A DNA stretch of 64,000 bases from Actinoalloteichus_B caeruleus (GTDB lineage: Bacteria > Actinomycetota > Actinomycetes > Mycobacteriales > Pseudonocardiaceae), in the NCBI RefSeq assembly GCF_000718005.1, contig NZ_JODV01000010.1; one strand, written 5' to 3'. Position numbers and translations under genes: made by a program. The notes below the pieces were generated by a model. The model had not been told where the DNA came from. It ran no database searches and was given only the letters and a program-made list of their open reading frames with translations. Of the stretch, positions 53,654-62,043 are shown in pieces; positions within the stretch are counted from its first letter, which is position 1, and each line of letters starts with the position of its first letter.

Positions 53654-53681
53654 AGTATATGAGATATGATCGCCCGGTCAA
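53654..53681 (-). promoter_or_regulatory. Promoter and operator of the sugar-acid operon
   Basis: On the minus strand TTGACC (53676-53681) and TATACT (53654-53659) are 16 nt apart. An ATAT-nnn-ATAT inverted repeat (53657-53667) overlaps the -10 and is the likely GntR operator. The predicted leader before the GTG is only about 25 nt. Confidence 0.65.
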
Positions 53682-53881
53682 GGGGTTCTACCAGCGCTTT
53701 TCTTGGAGTGATCCCCGCGTTCGGTCGGCGCTGAGGGGTTGGTGAACCCCTCAGCCGGCCGGTGGGCGGCGAAACCGGGCGGCGGAACAACGCACCCCGC
53801 CGCCCAGCCCAGCCCCCGAGGGGACGCACCGAGTGCCGGCGGTCCCGACCGCCCTTCGTCGCACCGCCCCGGCTTCGCGGG

Positions 53882-55483
53882 TCACCGCGCGACGAGTTTC
53901 AGCACCCCGCCCTCCCCGTTGGCCGCCAGGTAGACGGCCCCGTCCGGGCCGACGGCGAGACCGGCGAAGGGCCGGGGAACCCCCGGCATCCCGGCGGCTG
54001 CCAGCGCCGGCGGCGTGCGGGCGGAACCGGGCGGCGCGCCCACGGCCAGGTCCGCCACCTCCACCGCGACCTCCCCCGTGTCCGGGTCGACCGCGATGAG
54101 CCGTCGCCGGCCGACCTCCACCACCAGCAGGTCGTCACCGCGCACCGCGAGACCCTGCGGCAGGTCCAGTCCCTCGGCCACGGGCACCGCGACACCGTCG
54201 TCGACGCGGTGCAGGACGCCGGTGGCCTCGTCGGTGACGTAGCAGCGCCCCCGCCCGTCGACGGCGACGTCCACGGGCCGCTCCAGTCCCGCCACGAGCA
54301 CGGCGACGGTGTCCCGCTCGTCGATGACCACCACCCGGCCGCGTCCGGACTCGGCGACGAGGACGGCCCCGTCGGCCCGCGCGGCCAGCCCCACCGGGGC
54401 GTCCAACCCTTCGACCCGCGTCCGCGACGAGCCGGTGGCGGGGTCGTGGGTCCGCAGTTCGCCGAACTCGGAGGTCAGGTGGAGCAGGCCCCGCGCGTCG
54501 CAGGTCAGGCCGTGGGTGAACGGCAGCAGCTCCCGGGTGGTCACCGCCCCCTCGTCCTCGACCGACGCCAGCCGGTAGTGGTCCCCGAGGTGCACCCGGC
54601 CGCCCAGGTCGACGGTGACGCCGAACGGCCCGTCCAGCCCACGGGGCACGATCTCCCGTGACCGGCCGTCGGGCCGCAACTCGGCGATGCCGCCGCTCGC
54701 GTAACTGGACACGTACATGCGGCCCTCGCCGTCGAAGGCGGCGTTGTCCAACCCGACGATGCCACTGGGCACCACCGAGCGTTCACCGGCTCCCCACCCG
54801 CTGACGCGGGTGACGACGCCGGCCGCGCCCATCGACAGGACGAGCAGGTCCCCGGCCGGGTCGAACCGCACCGCCACCGGGTGGTCCACGTCCTCCGCCA
54901 CGAGTTCCGGGCCGCCACCGTCGACGGGGACCCGGAACACCTCGCCGCTGAGCATGTGCGGGTAGTACAGGCACCCGTCCGGGCCGAGCTGCATCGCGTT
55001 GCCCATGGCCAGGTCGTCGGCCAGCACCACGGGTGCACCGCCGGTGGGGAACAGCTCCAGCAGCCTGCCGCCCGGGCGCATCTCGTTGACGAACAGCCGG
55101 TCGCCCACGACGGCGATCCCGTTGGGCAGGACGACGTCGCCGGCGACGAGCGCGTACTCCCCCTCCGGGCTCCGGCGCCACACCCGGCCCGGTACGAGGT
55201 CGGTGACGTAGAGGGAACCGTCCGGCCCGAACGCGAGGTCGTCCGGCGACTGGATCGGACCGCCGGCGGGAACGACCGTGTCGACCTCACCCGAGGCGAG
55301 GTCGACCGCGCTGATGACGCCGGCCAGGAACTGCGCCACGTACAACCGGCCGTCCGGGCCGAACGTCACACCGTTGGAGCCCCACAGCCGGTTCGGCCCG
55401 GCGAGCCGCCGCACGTCCCAGCGTGCGCCGCCCACCGGGTCGCGTGGGGTGCCGTACCTGCTCGCCCCCGGAGCCCCGGTCAC
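53882..55483 (-). CDS. SMP-30/NHL-type beta-propeller, likely lactonase
   Basis: A 533-residue protein made of repeated propeller blades with the recurring pattern GPDGRLYV/ADGAVLVA, which suggests two fused SMP-30/gluconolactonase-like units. No signal peptide is visible. Its GTG start overlaps the monooxygenase stop as GTGA. Lactones are products of Baeyer-Villiger oxidation of cyclic ketones, so hydrolysis of such a lactone is the natural guess. Confidence 0.75.
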   Translation of the reverse strand: MTGAPGASRYGTPRDPVGGARWDVRRLAGPNRLWGSNGVTFGPDGRLYVAQFLAGVISAVDLASGEVDTVVPAGGPIQSPDDLAFGPDGSLYVTDLVPGRVWRRSPEGEYALVAGDVVLPNGIAVVGDRLFVNEMRPGGRLLELFPTGGAPVVLADDLAMGNAMQLGPDGCLYYPHMLSGEVFRVPVDGGGPELVAEDVDHPVAVRFDPAGDLLVLSMGAAGVVTRVSGWGAGERSVVPSGIVGLDNAAFDGEGRMYVSSYASGGIAELRPDGRSREIVPRGLDGPFGVTVDLGGRVHLGDHYRLASVEDEGAVTTRELLPFTHGLTCDARGLLHLTSEFGELRTHDPATGSSRTRVEGLDAPVGLAARADGAVLVAESGRGRVVVIDERDTVAVLVAGLERPVDVAVDGRGRCYVTDEATGVLHRVDDGVAVPVAEGLDLPQGLAVRGDDLLVVEVGRRRLIAVDPDTGEVAVEVADLAVGAPPGSARTPPALAAAGMPGVPRPFAGLAVGPDGAVYLAANGEGGVLKLVAR

Positions 55484-57294
55484 GGGGAGACCGCCAGCAC
55501 GTCGTCCATGCCGCCCTCGTCCCGCCACCGGCGGAGCAGGCGGTGGAAGGCGACCGGCCCGTCGGCGTAGGTCTCGCCTCGGGGGCGTGGGCGGCCCTCG
55601 TTGTTGTAGTAGCCGGGGGTGCACTCGGACTGGAACCGGAACTGGTCGGGGGCGTTCCTCCTGAGGCCGTCGACCCAGGCGGCCTCGGCCTCGGCGGTCG
55701 GTTCCACGACGACGACACCCCGTCGACGGGCCTCCGCCACCACCTCGGCGATATGGGTGGCCTGCTCGTCGAGGACGTGCACGAAGTTGACCGAGGAGGC
55801 GTTCTGGAGCGGACCGAGGTGGAAGAGGTTCGGGAACCCGTGGCTGTAGAAGCCGTGCAGGGTGCGCGGACCCTCGCGCCAGTACTCCAGCAGGGCCAGC
55901 CCGTCCCTCCCGTGCACGGGCAGCCGGCCGCGCAGCACGTCGGACATCCCCACCTCGAAACCGGTGGCGAAGACGACGCAGTCGACCTCGTACTCGCGGT
56001 CGCCGACCACTACCCCGGACTCGGTGAGCCGTTCCACCCCGCCGTGGTCGGCGGTGTCGACCAGGGTGACGTTCTCCCTGTTGAAGGTCGCCAGGTACTC
56101 GTCGCTGAACGTCGGCCGCTTGCACAGGTACCGGTACCAGGGTTTGAGCGCCTCGGCCGTCGTCGGGTCGTCGATCTCGGCCGCCACGCGGGCCCGGATC
56201 TCGTTCATCTTCTGGAAGTCGGCGATCTCGTCCACCGCCTCGCGTTCCTCCGGGGAGAGGCCGGTGCGCGCGTTGGTGGGGATCAGCTTCTGGAGGAGCC
56301 GCGCGCTGGAGGTCCACCCGTCGCCGACCAGGTCCTCCTCGACGCGTTCCCCGCTGACCACCGCGAGGAAGTTGTCCCGGCGTCGCCGCTGCCAGCCTGG
56401 GGCGAGCGTCCGCGCCCAGTCGGGGTCGGTGCGGCGGTTCCCCCGCGTGTCCACCGAGGACGGGGTTCGTTGGAAGACGTACAGGTGCCGGGCGTCGCGT
56501 CCCAGGTGGGGGACCACCTGGATGGCGGTGGCGCCGGTGCCGATGAGGGCGACGCGCTTGTCGGCGAGGCCGACCAGGCCGCCGTCGGCGCTGCCACCGG
56601 TGTAGTCGTAGTCCCACCTGCTGGTGTGGAAGGTGTGGCCCCGGAAGGTGTCGATGCCGGGGATGCCGGGCAGCTTCGGCTGGTCGAGCGTTCCGCTGGA
56701 GACGACCACGTGCCGAGCCCGGATGCGGTCCTCGCGGTCGGTCCCCACGACCCACTCCTCGGCCCGCTCGTCCCACCGGAGTTCCCGGACGGCGGTGCGG
56801 AAGCAGGCGTCCCGGTAGAGGTCGTACTTCCGGGCGATGTCCTGGGCGTGGCGGAGGATCTCCGCTCCCGGCGAGTACTTCCACTCGGGGACGGTCCCGA
56901 CCTCCTCCAACAGGGGCAGGTACACGTAGGACTCGATGTCGCAGTGGATGCCCGGGTAGCGGTTCCAGTACCACGTCCCGCCGAAGTCACCGCCCTTCTC
57001 GATCACGCGGATCCGCTCGACGCCTACCTGGCGGAGCCGGCTGGCCGCCAGCAGTCCGCCGAAGCCGCCGCCGACGACCACCACGTCCACCTGGTCGGTG
57101 AGGGGGGACCTGGGGGGCTCGGGTTCCGCGTAGGGGTCCTCCGCGTAGTAGCCGAAGCGGCCCTCCGGCCGCTGGTGGTGGAGCCTGCCGTCCGTGCGGA
57201 GGCGGCGGTCCCGCTCCTCGCGGTACTTCGCGCGGAGGGCGTCGGGATCGAAGCCCAGCTCGTCCGGGATGGTCGGGGTGCCGGAGGTGGACAT
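55480..57294 (-). CDS. Baeyer-Villiger monooxygenase
   Basis: A 604-residue class B flavoprotein monooxygenase. VVVVGGGFGGLLAA binds FAD and VALIGTGATAIQ binds NADPH. FRGHTFHTSRWD is the fingerprint FxGxxxHxxxW(D/P) of type I BVMOs. The N-terminal ~65 residues match those of cyclohexanone/hydroxyacetophenone-type enzymes. It inserts oxygen next to a ketone to give an ester or lactone. It is divergent from an SDR and an esterase. Confidence 0.92.
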   Translation of the reverse strand: MSTSGTPTIPDELGFDPDALRAKYREERDRRLRTDGRLHHQRPEGRFGYYAEDPYAEPEPPRSPLTDQVDVVVVGGGFGGLLAASRLRQVGVERIRVIEKGGDFGGTWYWNRYPGIHCDIESYVYLPLLEEVGTVPEWKYSPGAEILRHAQDIARKYDLYRDACFRTAVRELRWDERAEEWVVGTDREDRIRARHVVVSSGTLDQPKLPGIPGIDTFRGHTFHTSRWDYDYTGGSADGGLVGLADKRVALIGTGATAIQVVPHLGRDARHLYVFQRTPSSVDTRGNRRTDPDWARTLAPGWQRRRRDNFLAVVSGERVEEDLVGDGWTSSARLLQKLIPTNARTGLSPEEREAVDEIADFQKMNEIRARVAAEIDDPTTAEALKPWYRYLCKRPTFSDEYLATFNRENVTLVDTADHGGVERLTESGVVVGDREYEVDCVVFATGFEVGMSDVLRGRLPVHGRDGLALLEYWREGPRTLHGFYSHGFPNLFHLGPLQNASSVNFVHVLDEQATHIAEVVAEARRRGVVVVEPTAEAEAAWVDGLRRNAPDQFRFQSECTPGYYNNEGRPRPRGETYADGPVAFHRLLRRWRDEGGMDDVLAVSP

Positions 57295-57347
57295 GCGTGC
57301 CTTTCGTCGCGGTGATCACCACTGGGATCCAGGAAACCCATCCCCAC

Positions 57348-57375
57348 CCATTAAGTCAAGCGAGTGATTTAATGG
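57348..57375. promoter_or_regulatory. 28-bp imperfect palindrome in the BVMO divergent region
   Basis: CCATTAAGTCA (57348-57358) and TGATTTAATGG (57365-57375) match at 10 of 11 positions around a 6-nt centre. It lies between the divergent BVMO and SDR starts, as expected for a TetR-type operator controlling both. No regulator gene is adjacent. Confidence 0.65.
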
Positions 57376-57455
57376 TGGGCGGTGCGCGGTTCGTCCGTTC
57401 TCGACCGTTCCACCACCAGCTCACCACGACACCTCGACCGCCGGGAGGCCGACGA

Positions 57456-58466
57456 ATGAGCGACCCAACCCCTGTGCTGACCGCCGACACCCCGGTCGGC
57501 CAGTGGCTCACCCACCCCGTGGGCGGGCCCCTGCTCAGAGACCTGCTCAGCCAGGGGGGAGTGGACGAGGACGCCCTGGCGGCCGTCCGGCAGATCCCGC
57601 TCGGCCACCTCGTCGCCCTGAGCCGGGGCCGCCTGCCGCAGGACGCGGTGGACGACCTCGTCACCAGGGCCGGTGGGGAACCCACCCCGCAGCCCGGCCC
57701 CGCCGCGACCCCGCATGCCGCGTCCAGCCGCTTCGACGGCAGGACCGTCATCGTGACCGGCGCCGCCTCCGGCATCGGCCGGGCCACGGCGGCCCGCGTC
57801 CTCGCCGAGGGCGGGCGGGTCGTGGCCGTGGACATCGCCGGCGGCGGCCTGGAGACCCTCGCCGCCGAGGCCGCCTCCGACCGGCTCCACACCGTCGTCG
57901 CCGACATCACCGACCGCACCGACGTCGACCGGGTCGTCGACGCCGCCGGCACCCGGATCGACGGCCTGGCCAACGTCGCCGGCGTGCTCGACGACTTCTC
58001 CCCGGCGCACGAGGTCACGGACGACACCTGGCGCCGCTGCTTCGACGTCAACGTCGACGGCACCCTCAACCTCGTCCGCGCCGTCATCCCCGCGATGCTC
58101 CGGGCCGGCGCGGGCAGCATCGTCAACGTGGCCTCCGAAGCGGCCCTGCGCGGCTCCACCGCCGGCGTCGCCTACACCGCCTCCAAACACGCCGTCGTCG
58201 GGCTCACCCGCAGCTGCGCCGTCATGTACGGCCCTCACGGCATCCGCGTCAACGCCGTCGCCCCCGGTGGCGTGGCCACCGGAATGGCGCCACCCGTCAA
58301 CCAGTCCGAGTTCGGCGCCCACCGCATCCACGACCTGCTGCGCTCCATGCCGCCGGTCGCCCTCCCCGCGCGGCTCGCCGCCCCCATCACCTTCCTGCTC
58401 AGCGAGGACGGCGCGAACGTCAACGGAGTGGTACTGCCCTCCGACGGCGGCTGGTCCGCGCAGTAG
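57456..58466 (+). CDS. SDR alcohol dehydrogenase with N-terminal helical extension
   Basis: A 336-residue protein. From about residue 90 it is a classical SDR (VTGAASGIGRATA, NVAG, catalytic Ser then YTASK). The first ~75 residues form a separate helical domain (TPVGQWLTHPVGGPLLRDLL, then LGHLVALSRGRLPQDAVDDL) that I recall as an accessory module in other actinobacterial enzymes. It probably oxidises the alcohol to the ketone used by the BVMO. GGGAGG precedes the ATG. Confidence 0.85.
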   Translation: MSDPTPVLTADTPVGQWLTHPVGGPLLRDLLSQGGVDEDALAAVRQIPLGHLVALSRGRLPQDAVDDLVTRAGGEPTPQPGPAATPHAASSRFDGRTVIVTGAASGIGRATAARVLAEGGRVVAVDIAGGGLETLAAEAASDRLHTVVADITDRTDVDRVVDAAGTRIDGLANVAGVLDDFSPAHEVTDDTWRRCFDVNVDGTLNLVRAVIPAMLRAGAGSIVNVASEAALRGSTAGVAYTASKHAVVGLTRSCAVMYGPHGIRVNAVAPGGVATGMAPPVNQSEFGAHRIHDLLRSMPPVALPARLAAPITFLLSEDGANVNGVVLPSDGGWSAQ

Positions 58467-58484
58467 ACCTGGCAGGATGCCGCC

Positions 58485-59429
58485 GTGGACCTCTCCTCCA
58501 TCGCCCCGGAACTCCGCTCCCACGTCCGCCGCATGCCCCGGCTGCCGTTACGCCAGCGGTGGGCCCGCCGGCTGGTCCGCGCGGCGGGCGCCACCCTGCC
58601 CGCACCCCCGGAGGTAGCGGGCACCAGCCCGCGACGACCGGCCGACGCGGCCCCCGGCGTCCGCGTCCACCGCCCCCACCAGGTCCGCTCGGACGCCGCC
58701 CTGCTGTGGATCCACGGCGGTGGGCTGGTGATCGGTTCGGCGGCACAGGACGACCGGTTCTGCGCGGAGACCGCCAGGGACCTGGGCATCACCGTCGTCG
58801 CCGCCGAGTACCGCCTCGCCCCCGAGCACCGCCACCCGGCGGCCCTCGACGACTGCCACGCCGCCTGGACCTGGGTGCGTGACCACGCCGACGAGCTCGG
58901 CGTCGACACGGCCAGGATCGCCGTCGGAGGGCAGAGCGCCGGGGGCGGACTCGCCGCCGCGCTGGTCCAGCGACTCCACGACCTCGACCAGGGACGCCCC
59001 GCCGCCCAGTGGTTGCTGTGCCCCATGCTCGACGACCGGACGGCCGCGCGGCGCCACCTCGACTCCCTCCGCCACGCGGTCTGGGACAACCGGCTGAACC
59101 GCTTCGGCTGGCGTTCGTACCTCGGCGTCGAACCCGGCGCACCCGACGTCCCGCCAGGAGCCGTACCCGCCCGGCGGGCGGACCTGCGTGGACTACCTGC
59201 CACCTGGATCGGCGTCGGGGACGTCGACCTCTTCCACACCGAGAACCGGGTGTACGCGCGGCGGCTGCGGGCGGCCGGGGTCGACACCACCACGCACGTC
59301 GTTCGGGGCGCGCCCCACGGATTCGAGTCGTGGGCAGCGGAGACCCGCATCGCCCGGGAGTTCCTGGCGGAGGCCCGAACGTGGCTCGACCAGCGCCTAC
59401 ACCGCACGGGGGCCGGCGCGCTCCGATGA
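58485..59429 (+). CDS. HSL-family esterase
   Basis: A 314-residue alpha/beta hydrolase of the hormone-sensitive-lipase family: HGGGLVIG oxyanion motif, GGQSAGGG nucleophile, Asp in GDVDLF and His in GAPHGFE. The GTG start lies 18 nt after the SDR stop. It would hydrolyse the ester made by the BVMO, completing an alcohol, ketone, ester, acid-plus-alcohol sequence. Confidence 0.9.
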   Translation: MDLSSIAPELRSHVRRMPRLPLRQRWARRLVRAAGATLPAPPEVAGTSPRRPADAAPGVRVHRPHQVRSDAALLWIHGGGLVIGSAAQDDRFCAETARDLGITVVAAEYRLAPEHRHPAALDDCHAAWTWVRDHADELGVDTARIAVGGQSAGGGLAAALVQRLHDLDQGRPAAQWLLCPMLDDRTAARRHLDSLRHAVWDNRLNRFGWRSYLGVEPGAPDVPPGAVPARRADLRGLPATWIGVGDVDLFHTENRVYARRLRAAGVDTTTHVVRGAPHGFESWAAETRIAREFLAEARTWLDQRLHRTGAGALR

Positions 59430-59599
59430 CGGGCGCGCCGGGGGAGCACGGCCACGAAAAGGCGTGACGCCCGTCCACCGGGTCGCCGACGACCACCACC
59501 CGGGGTCCGGGGCCCTCGCCGACCGGCCCCCGCTCCGGCAGGACCGGATCGAGCCGTCAACAGCGAATGCCGGCCTACCCTGCGACCGTCCCCCGGACC

Positions 59600-60063
59600 A
59601 CGGCCGGCGCGCCACCAGGTCGGTCCACGGCGGCGCCCCGAGGGCGAGCCGGAGGGCGTCGGGCGCAAGGGTGGCGGTCGAGAACGCGTCGGCCGTCGAC
59701 ACCAGCACCCCGCGTCGCGCCACCAGGTGGGCGTTCTCGCCGTCGCGGCCCCCCGGGGACAGCGGCAACCACGCCGAAGCACGACCCCGGGTGCGCGTGC
59801 GCCCTGCGCTCCCGGCGCATCCGCTCCCTCGCGTCGAGGTGCGCGCCGTCGACGTCGCACGGCACGGGTACCACCTGGAGGGGATGCGTCGTCGCGAGCA
59901 GCCGGATGCCCGGGCACGTCAGGGAGTCCACCGCGAGACCATCAGCGGGGCGGATGAGCGCGCGCGGCACGGCGTCGAGCCAGTGCCACGTGCGGTCAGG
60001 GGACCAGGCCGACGAGGCCGTCCGCGACGAGTCCCACCCGCCGTCACCGCCGTGCCTGGTCAT
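59600..60063 (-). pseudogene. Remnant of a MocR/aminotransferase-type gene
   Basis: The frame from 60063 reads LAVDSLTCPGIRLLATTHPL and then VVPVPCDVDGAHLDA, matching the PLP-domain region of MocR-type regulators or class I aminotransferases. It then jumps, after a deletion near 59780, to another frame reading WLPLSPGGRDGENAHLVARR, GVLVSTADAF and DALRLALGAP, the extreme C terminus of the same family. The HTH, the PLP lysine and about 150 central residues are missing. Confidence 0.7.
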
Positions 60064-60156
60064 CTCCTCCGCGCCCGCGCGGGAGGCGGTTCACGGCCGG
60101 GCGCGTGGGCGCGGACGGAGAAGGGCAGGAGGTCGACGCGAAGACCATCCGGCACC

Positions 60157-61383
60157 TCACCGGGGTGGATCGTCGTAGGTGAGGACGAACCTGCTGTGCG
60201 TCTTGTCGATGGCGGTGCCCGCCAGCTCGCTGTCCGGGGCGCCGGCCGGGTGGACGGTCAACGTCGGGGAGTGCCGGTGCCGGTCGGGTGCCCAGGCCCG
60301 GATCTCGCCGCACAGGTGTTCGGTCAGTTCGGCGGCGGCCGGCCCGTGGCCGATGACGCCCAACTCGCAGCGCGCCTCGTCCGCGATGGTGACGCGGCGG
60401 AGGGTCAGGTAGGCCAGCGTGCCGTCGTCGACCAGGGCCATCCGCCAGTACCCCGGTACCGGGTCGCACACCTCGGGTGGGACGTCACCGGTGACCCCGA
60501 GTCGGCACGCTCGCGGATCGGTGGCGGTCAGCCGCAGCCAGAGGTCCTCGTGGGACTCCTGCCGGCCGAGGGTGACATCGGACCAGGTGGTGATGCGAGG
60601 TTGATCGAGCACACCCAGCAACGCGTCGGGCCGCACGTCCTGGTCGCGGTCCCAATGGAGGGTGACCAGCCCGTCGGAGGTGATGGCGCCACTGAGCTCT
60701 CCCTCACCGTCGCCGACCAAGTACACGAATCCGCACAGGACCAGTGAATCGGAGACCAGACGATCACCGGTGCGGGTGAAAGCGACGCTTCGCCCCTGAC
60801 CCCGCCACCGCAGCGGGGCGACCAGCCGCCCTCCTGGCGCGAGCTGCTGCCACCAGGGCGCGGGAAGGTCCCACGGCGAGACCGTGGCGATCATCCGGTC
60901 GTACGGAGCGTGGTCGGGGTAGCCCAACACGCCGTCACCAGTGACGACGTGAACGCCACCGAAACCGGTGTCGGCCAGCGCCCGTGACGCCCTGGCCGCG
61001 ACGTCCGGGTTGATGTCCACCGTGGTCACCAGGTCGGCGCGTCCGGTCAACTGGGCGAGCAGGCAGGCGTTGTACCCGGTGCCGGCCCCGATCTCCAGGA
61101 CGCGGTGGCCCGGCTGGACGTCCAGCTGGTCGAGCATCCCCGCGACCAGCCACGGAGCGGACGCGCAGGACAACGAACGGCCGTTGTCGAACCGGTGGGT
61201 GACCACCGCTCGGTACGGGTGGTAGGCGAGTTCCAGGTCCGCGTCCGGCAGGAACCGGTGGCGGGGTGTGTCGCGGAGTACCCGTTCCACCTCGCCGCGC
61301 TCCGCCCATCCGCCCGCGCGGACCTTGGCGACCATCTCCGCGCGCAGCGACTCCGGCGACAGGGTGGTGGTGTCGGTTTCCAA
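60157..61383 (-). CDS. RiPP-type protein-isoaspartate methyltransferase
   Basis: A 408-residue protein. Residues ~10-210 match PCMT-type methyltransferases (LRDTPRHRFLP, SSxP-like SCASAPWLVAGML, VLEIGAGTGYNA, GDGVLGYPDHAPYD, WWQQLAPGGRLVAPL). A ~190-residue C-terminal domain follows, as found in the methyltransferases of FxLD lanthipeptide and ATP-grasp (graspetide) systems. Housekeeping PCMT is only ~220 residues, so the length favours a RiPP role. No ATP-grasp, lanthipeptide synthetase or clear precursor is in the window. A divergent XRE regulator lies upstream. Confidence 0.8.
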   Translation of the reverse strand: METDTTTLSPESLRAEMVAKVRAGGWAERGEVERVLRDTPRHRFLPDADLELAYHPYRAVVTHRFDNGRSLSCASAPWLVAGMLDQLDVQPGHRVLEIGAGTGYNACLLAQLTGRADLVTTVDINPDVAARASRALADTGFGGVHVVTGDGVLGYPDHAPYDRMIATVSPWDLPAPWWQQLAPGGRLVAPLRWRGQGRSVAFTRTGDRLVSDSLVLCGFVYLVGDGEGELSGAITSDGLVTLHWDRDQDVRPDALLGVLDQPRITTWSDVTLGRQESHEDLWLRLTATDPRACRLGVTGDVPPEVCDPVPGYWRMALVDDGTLAYLTLRRVTIADEARCELGVIGHGPAAAELTEHLCGEIRAWAPDRHRHSPTLTVHPAGAPDSELAGTAIDKTHSRFVLTYDDPPR

Positions 61384-61384
61384 C

Positions 61385-61577
61385 GCTTCTCCTCGTGGTC
61401 TCGGCCGTCGGGATGGTGGGGGAGCGTCCGCGCGGCGTCATGGCTCCTCGGCGGGGCCACCAGGGCGAGTAAGTCCGCGTTGGCGATCGGGATGCTGGCC
61501 GGCGGTGGTACTCGGGCAGGTGCTTCCCGGTGCCGAAGTGGTCGACAGTCAACTGGGGAGTGGCCGTCGAGTTCAAG
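61385..61577 (-). other. Possible small frameshifted gene before the methyltransferase
   Basis: From a TTG at 61577 about 27 codons have G/C third positions (TATPQLTVDHFGTG region). The bias then moves to another frame (SIPIANADLLALVAPP) that runs to the methyltransferase start. It could be a degraded small peptide gene or chance. I recognise no family. Confidence 0.25.
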
Positions 61578-62043
61578 TGCGTTCAGCGGGTACCGGCGCG
61601 GGCATTCCGATGGTGACCTGCGTTGATCGGTGTCCCTCGTGTCGTCGAATCCTTCTTTGGAGTGACTGTCCGCCCGCTTCCGTCGGTATTCGACCAACCG
61701 TGCCGAGCGCGGGGGAAACCCGTGATCGACCCGATTCGAGTGGGCCTGGTCGAGCAGCCGGAACCAGGGCGAAGCCATGGCGTCCCTGTTGCGCCAATCA
61801 GGCGTCGATGAGGCGTCGATGAGGCGACGACCCCGTTGAACTGCGAAAACTCCATGCTCAACGGTCGCGGTTCGAGCGGGTGCGGCCGGTGGCCGAGGAT
61901 CGGTCCCGGCCGGTGGCCCGTTATTCTGGTCCCGGAATGAGGAGGGTCGGATGAATGTCAACGGGTGAGTGCGGGAATGCCATCGAGGTGGGGTTCGAGA
62001 GGGTGATCGGCTTCGGGAATCATTTCCGTGACCGGAAGACGTC
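61578..62043. other. Divergent intergenic region
   Basis: About 460 bases with lower GC between the methyltransferase region and the XRE gene. An AGGAGG near 61940 is followed by a five-codon frame (ATG at 61951). Promoters for both sides are expected here, and no operator is recognised. Confidence 0.4.

Noticed and set aside
53882..56974. A minus-strand frame of about 1,030 codons extending the propeller gene upstream
   Set aside because: Upstream of 55483 it is antiphase to the monooxygenase gene, whose motifs are complete; the GTGA overlap gives a natural start.
61950..61967. Five-codon frame after AGGAGG as a leader peptide or RiPP precursor
   Set aside because: It is too short and has no conserved feature.
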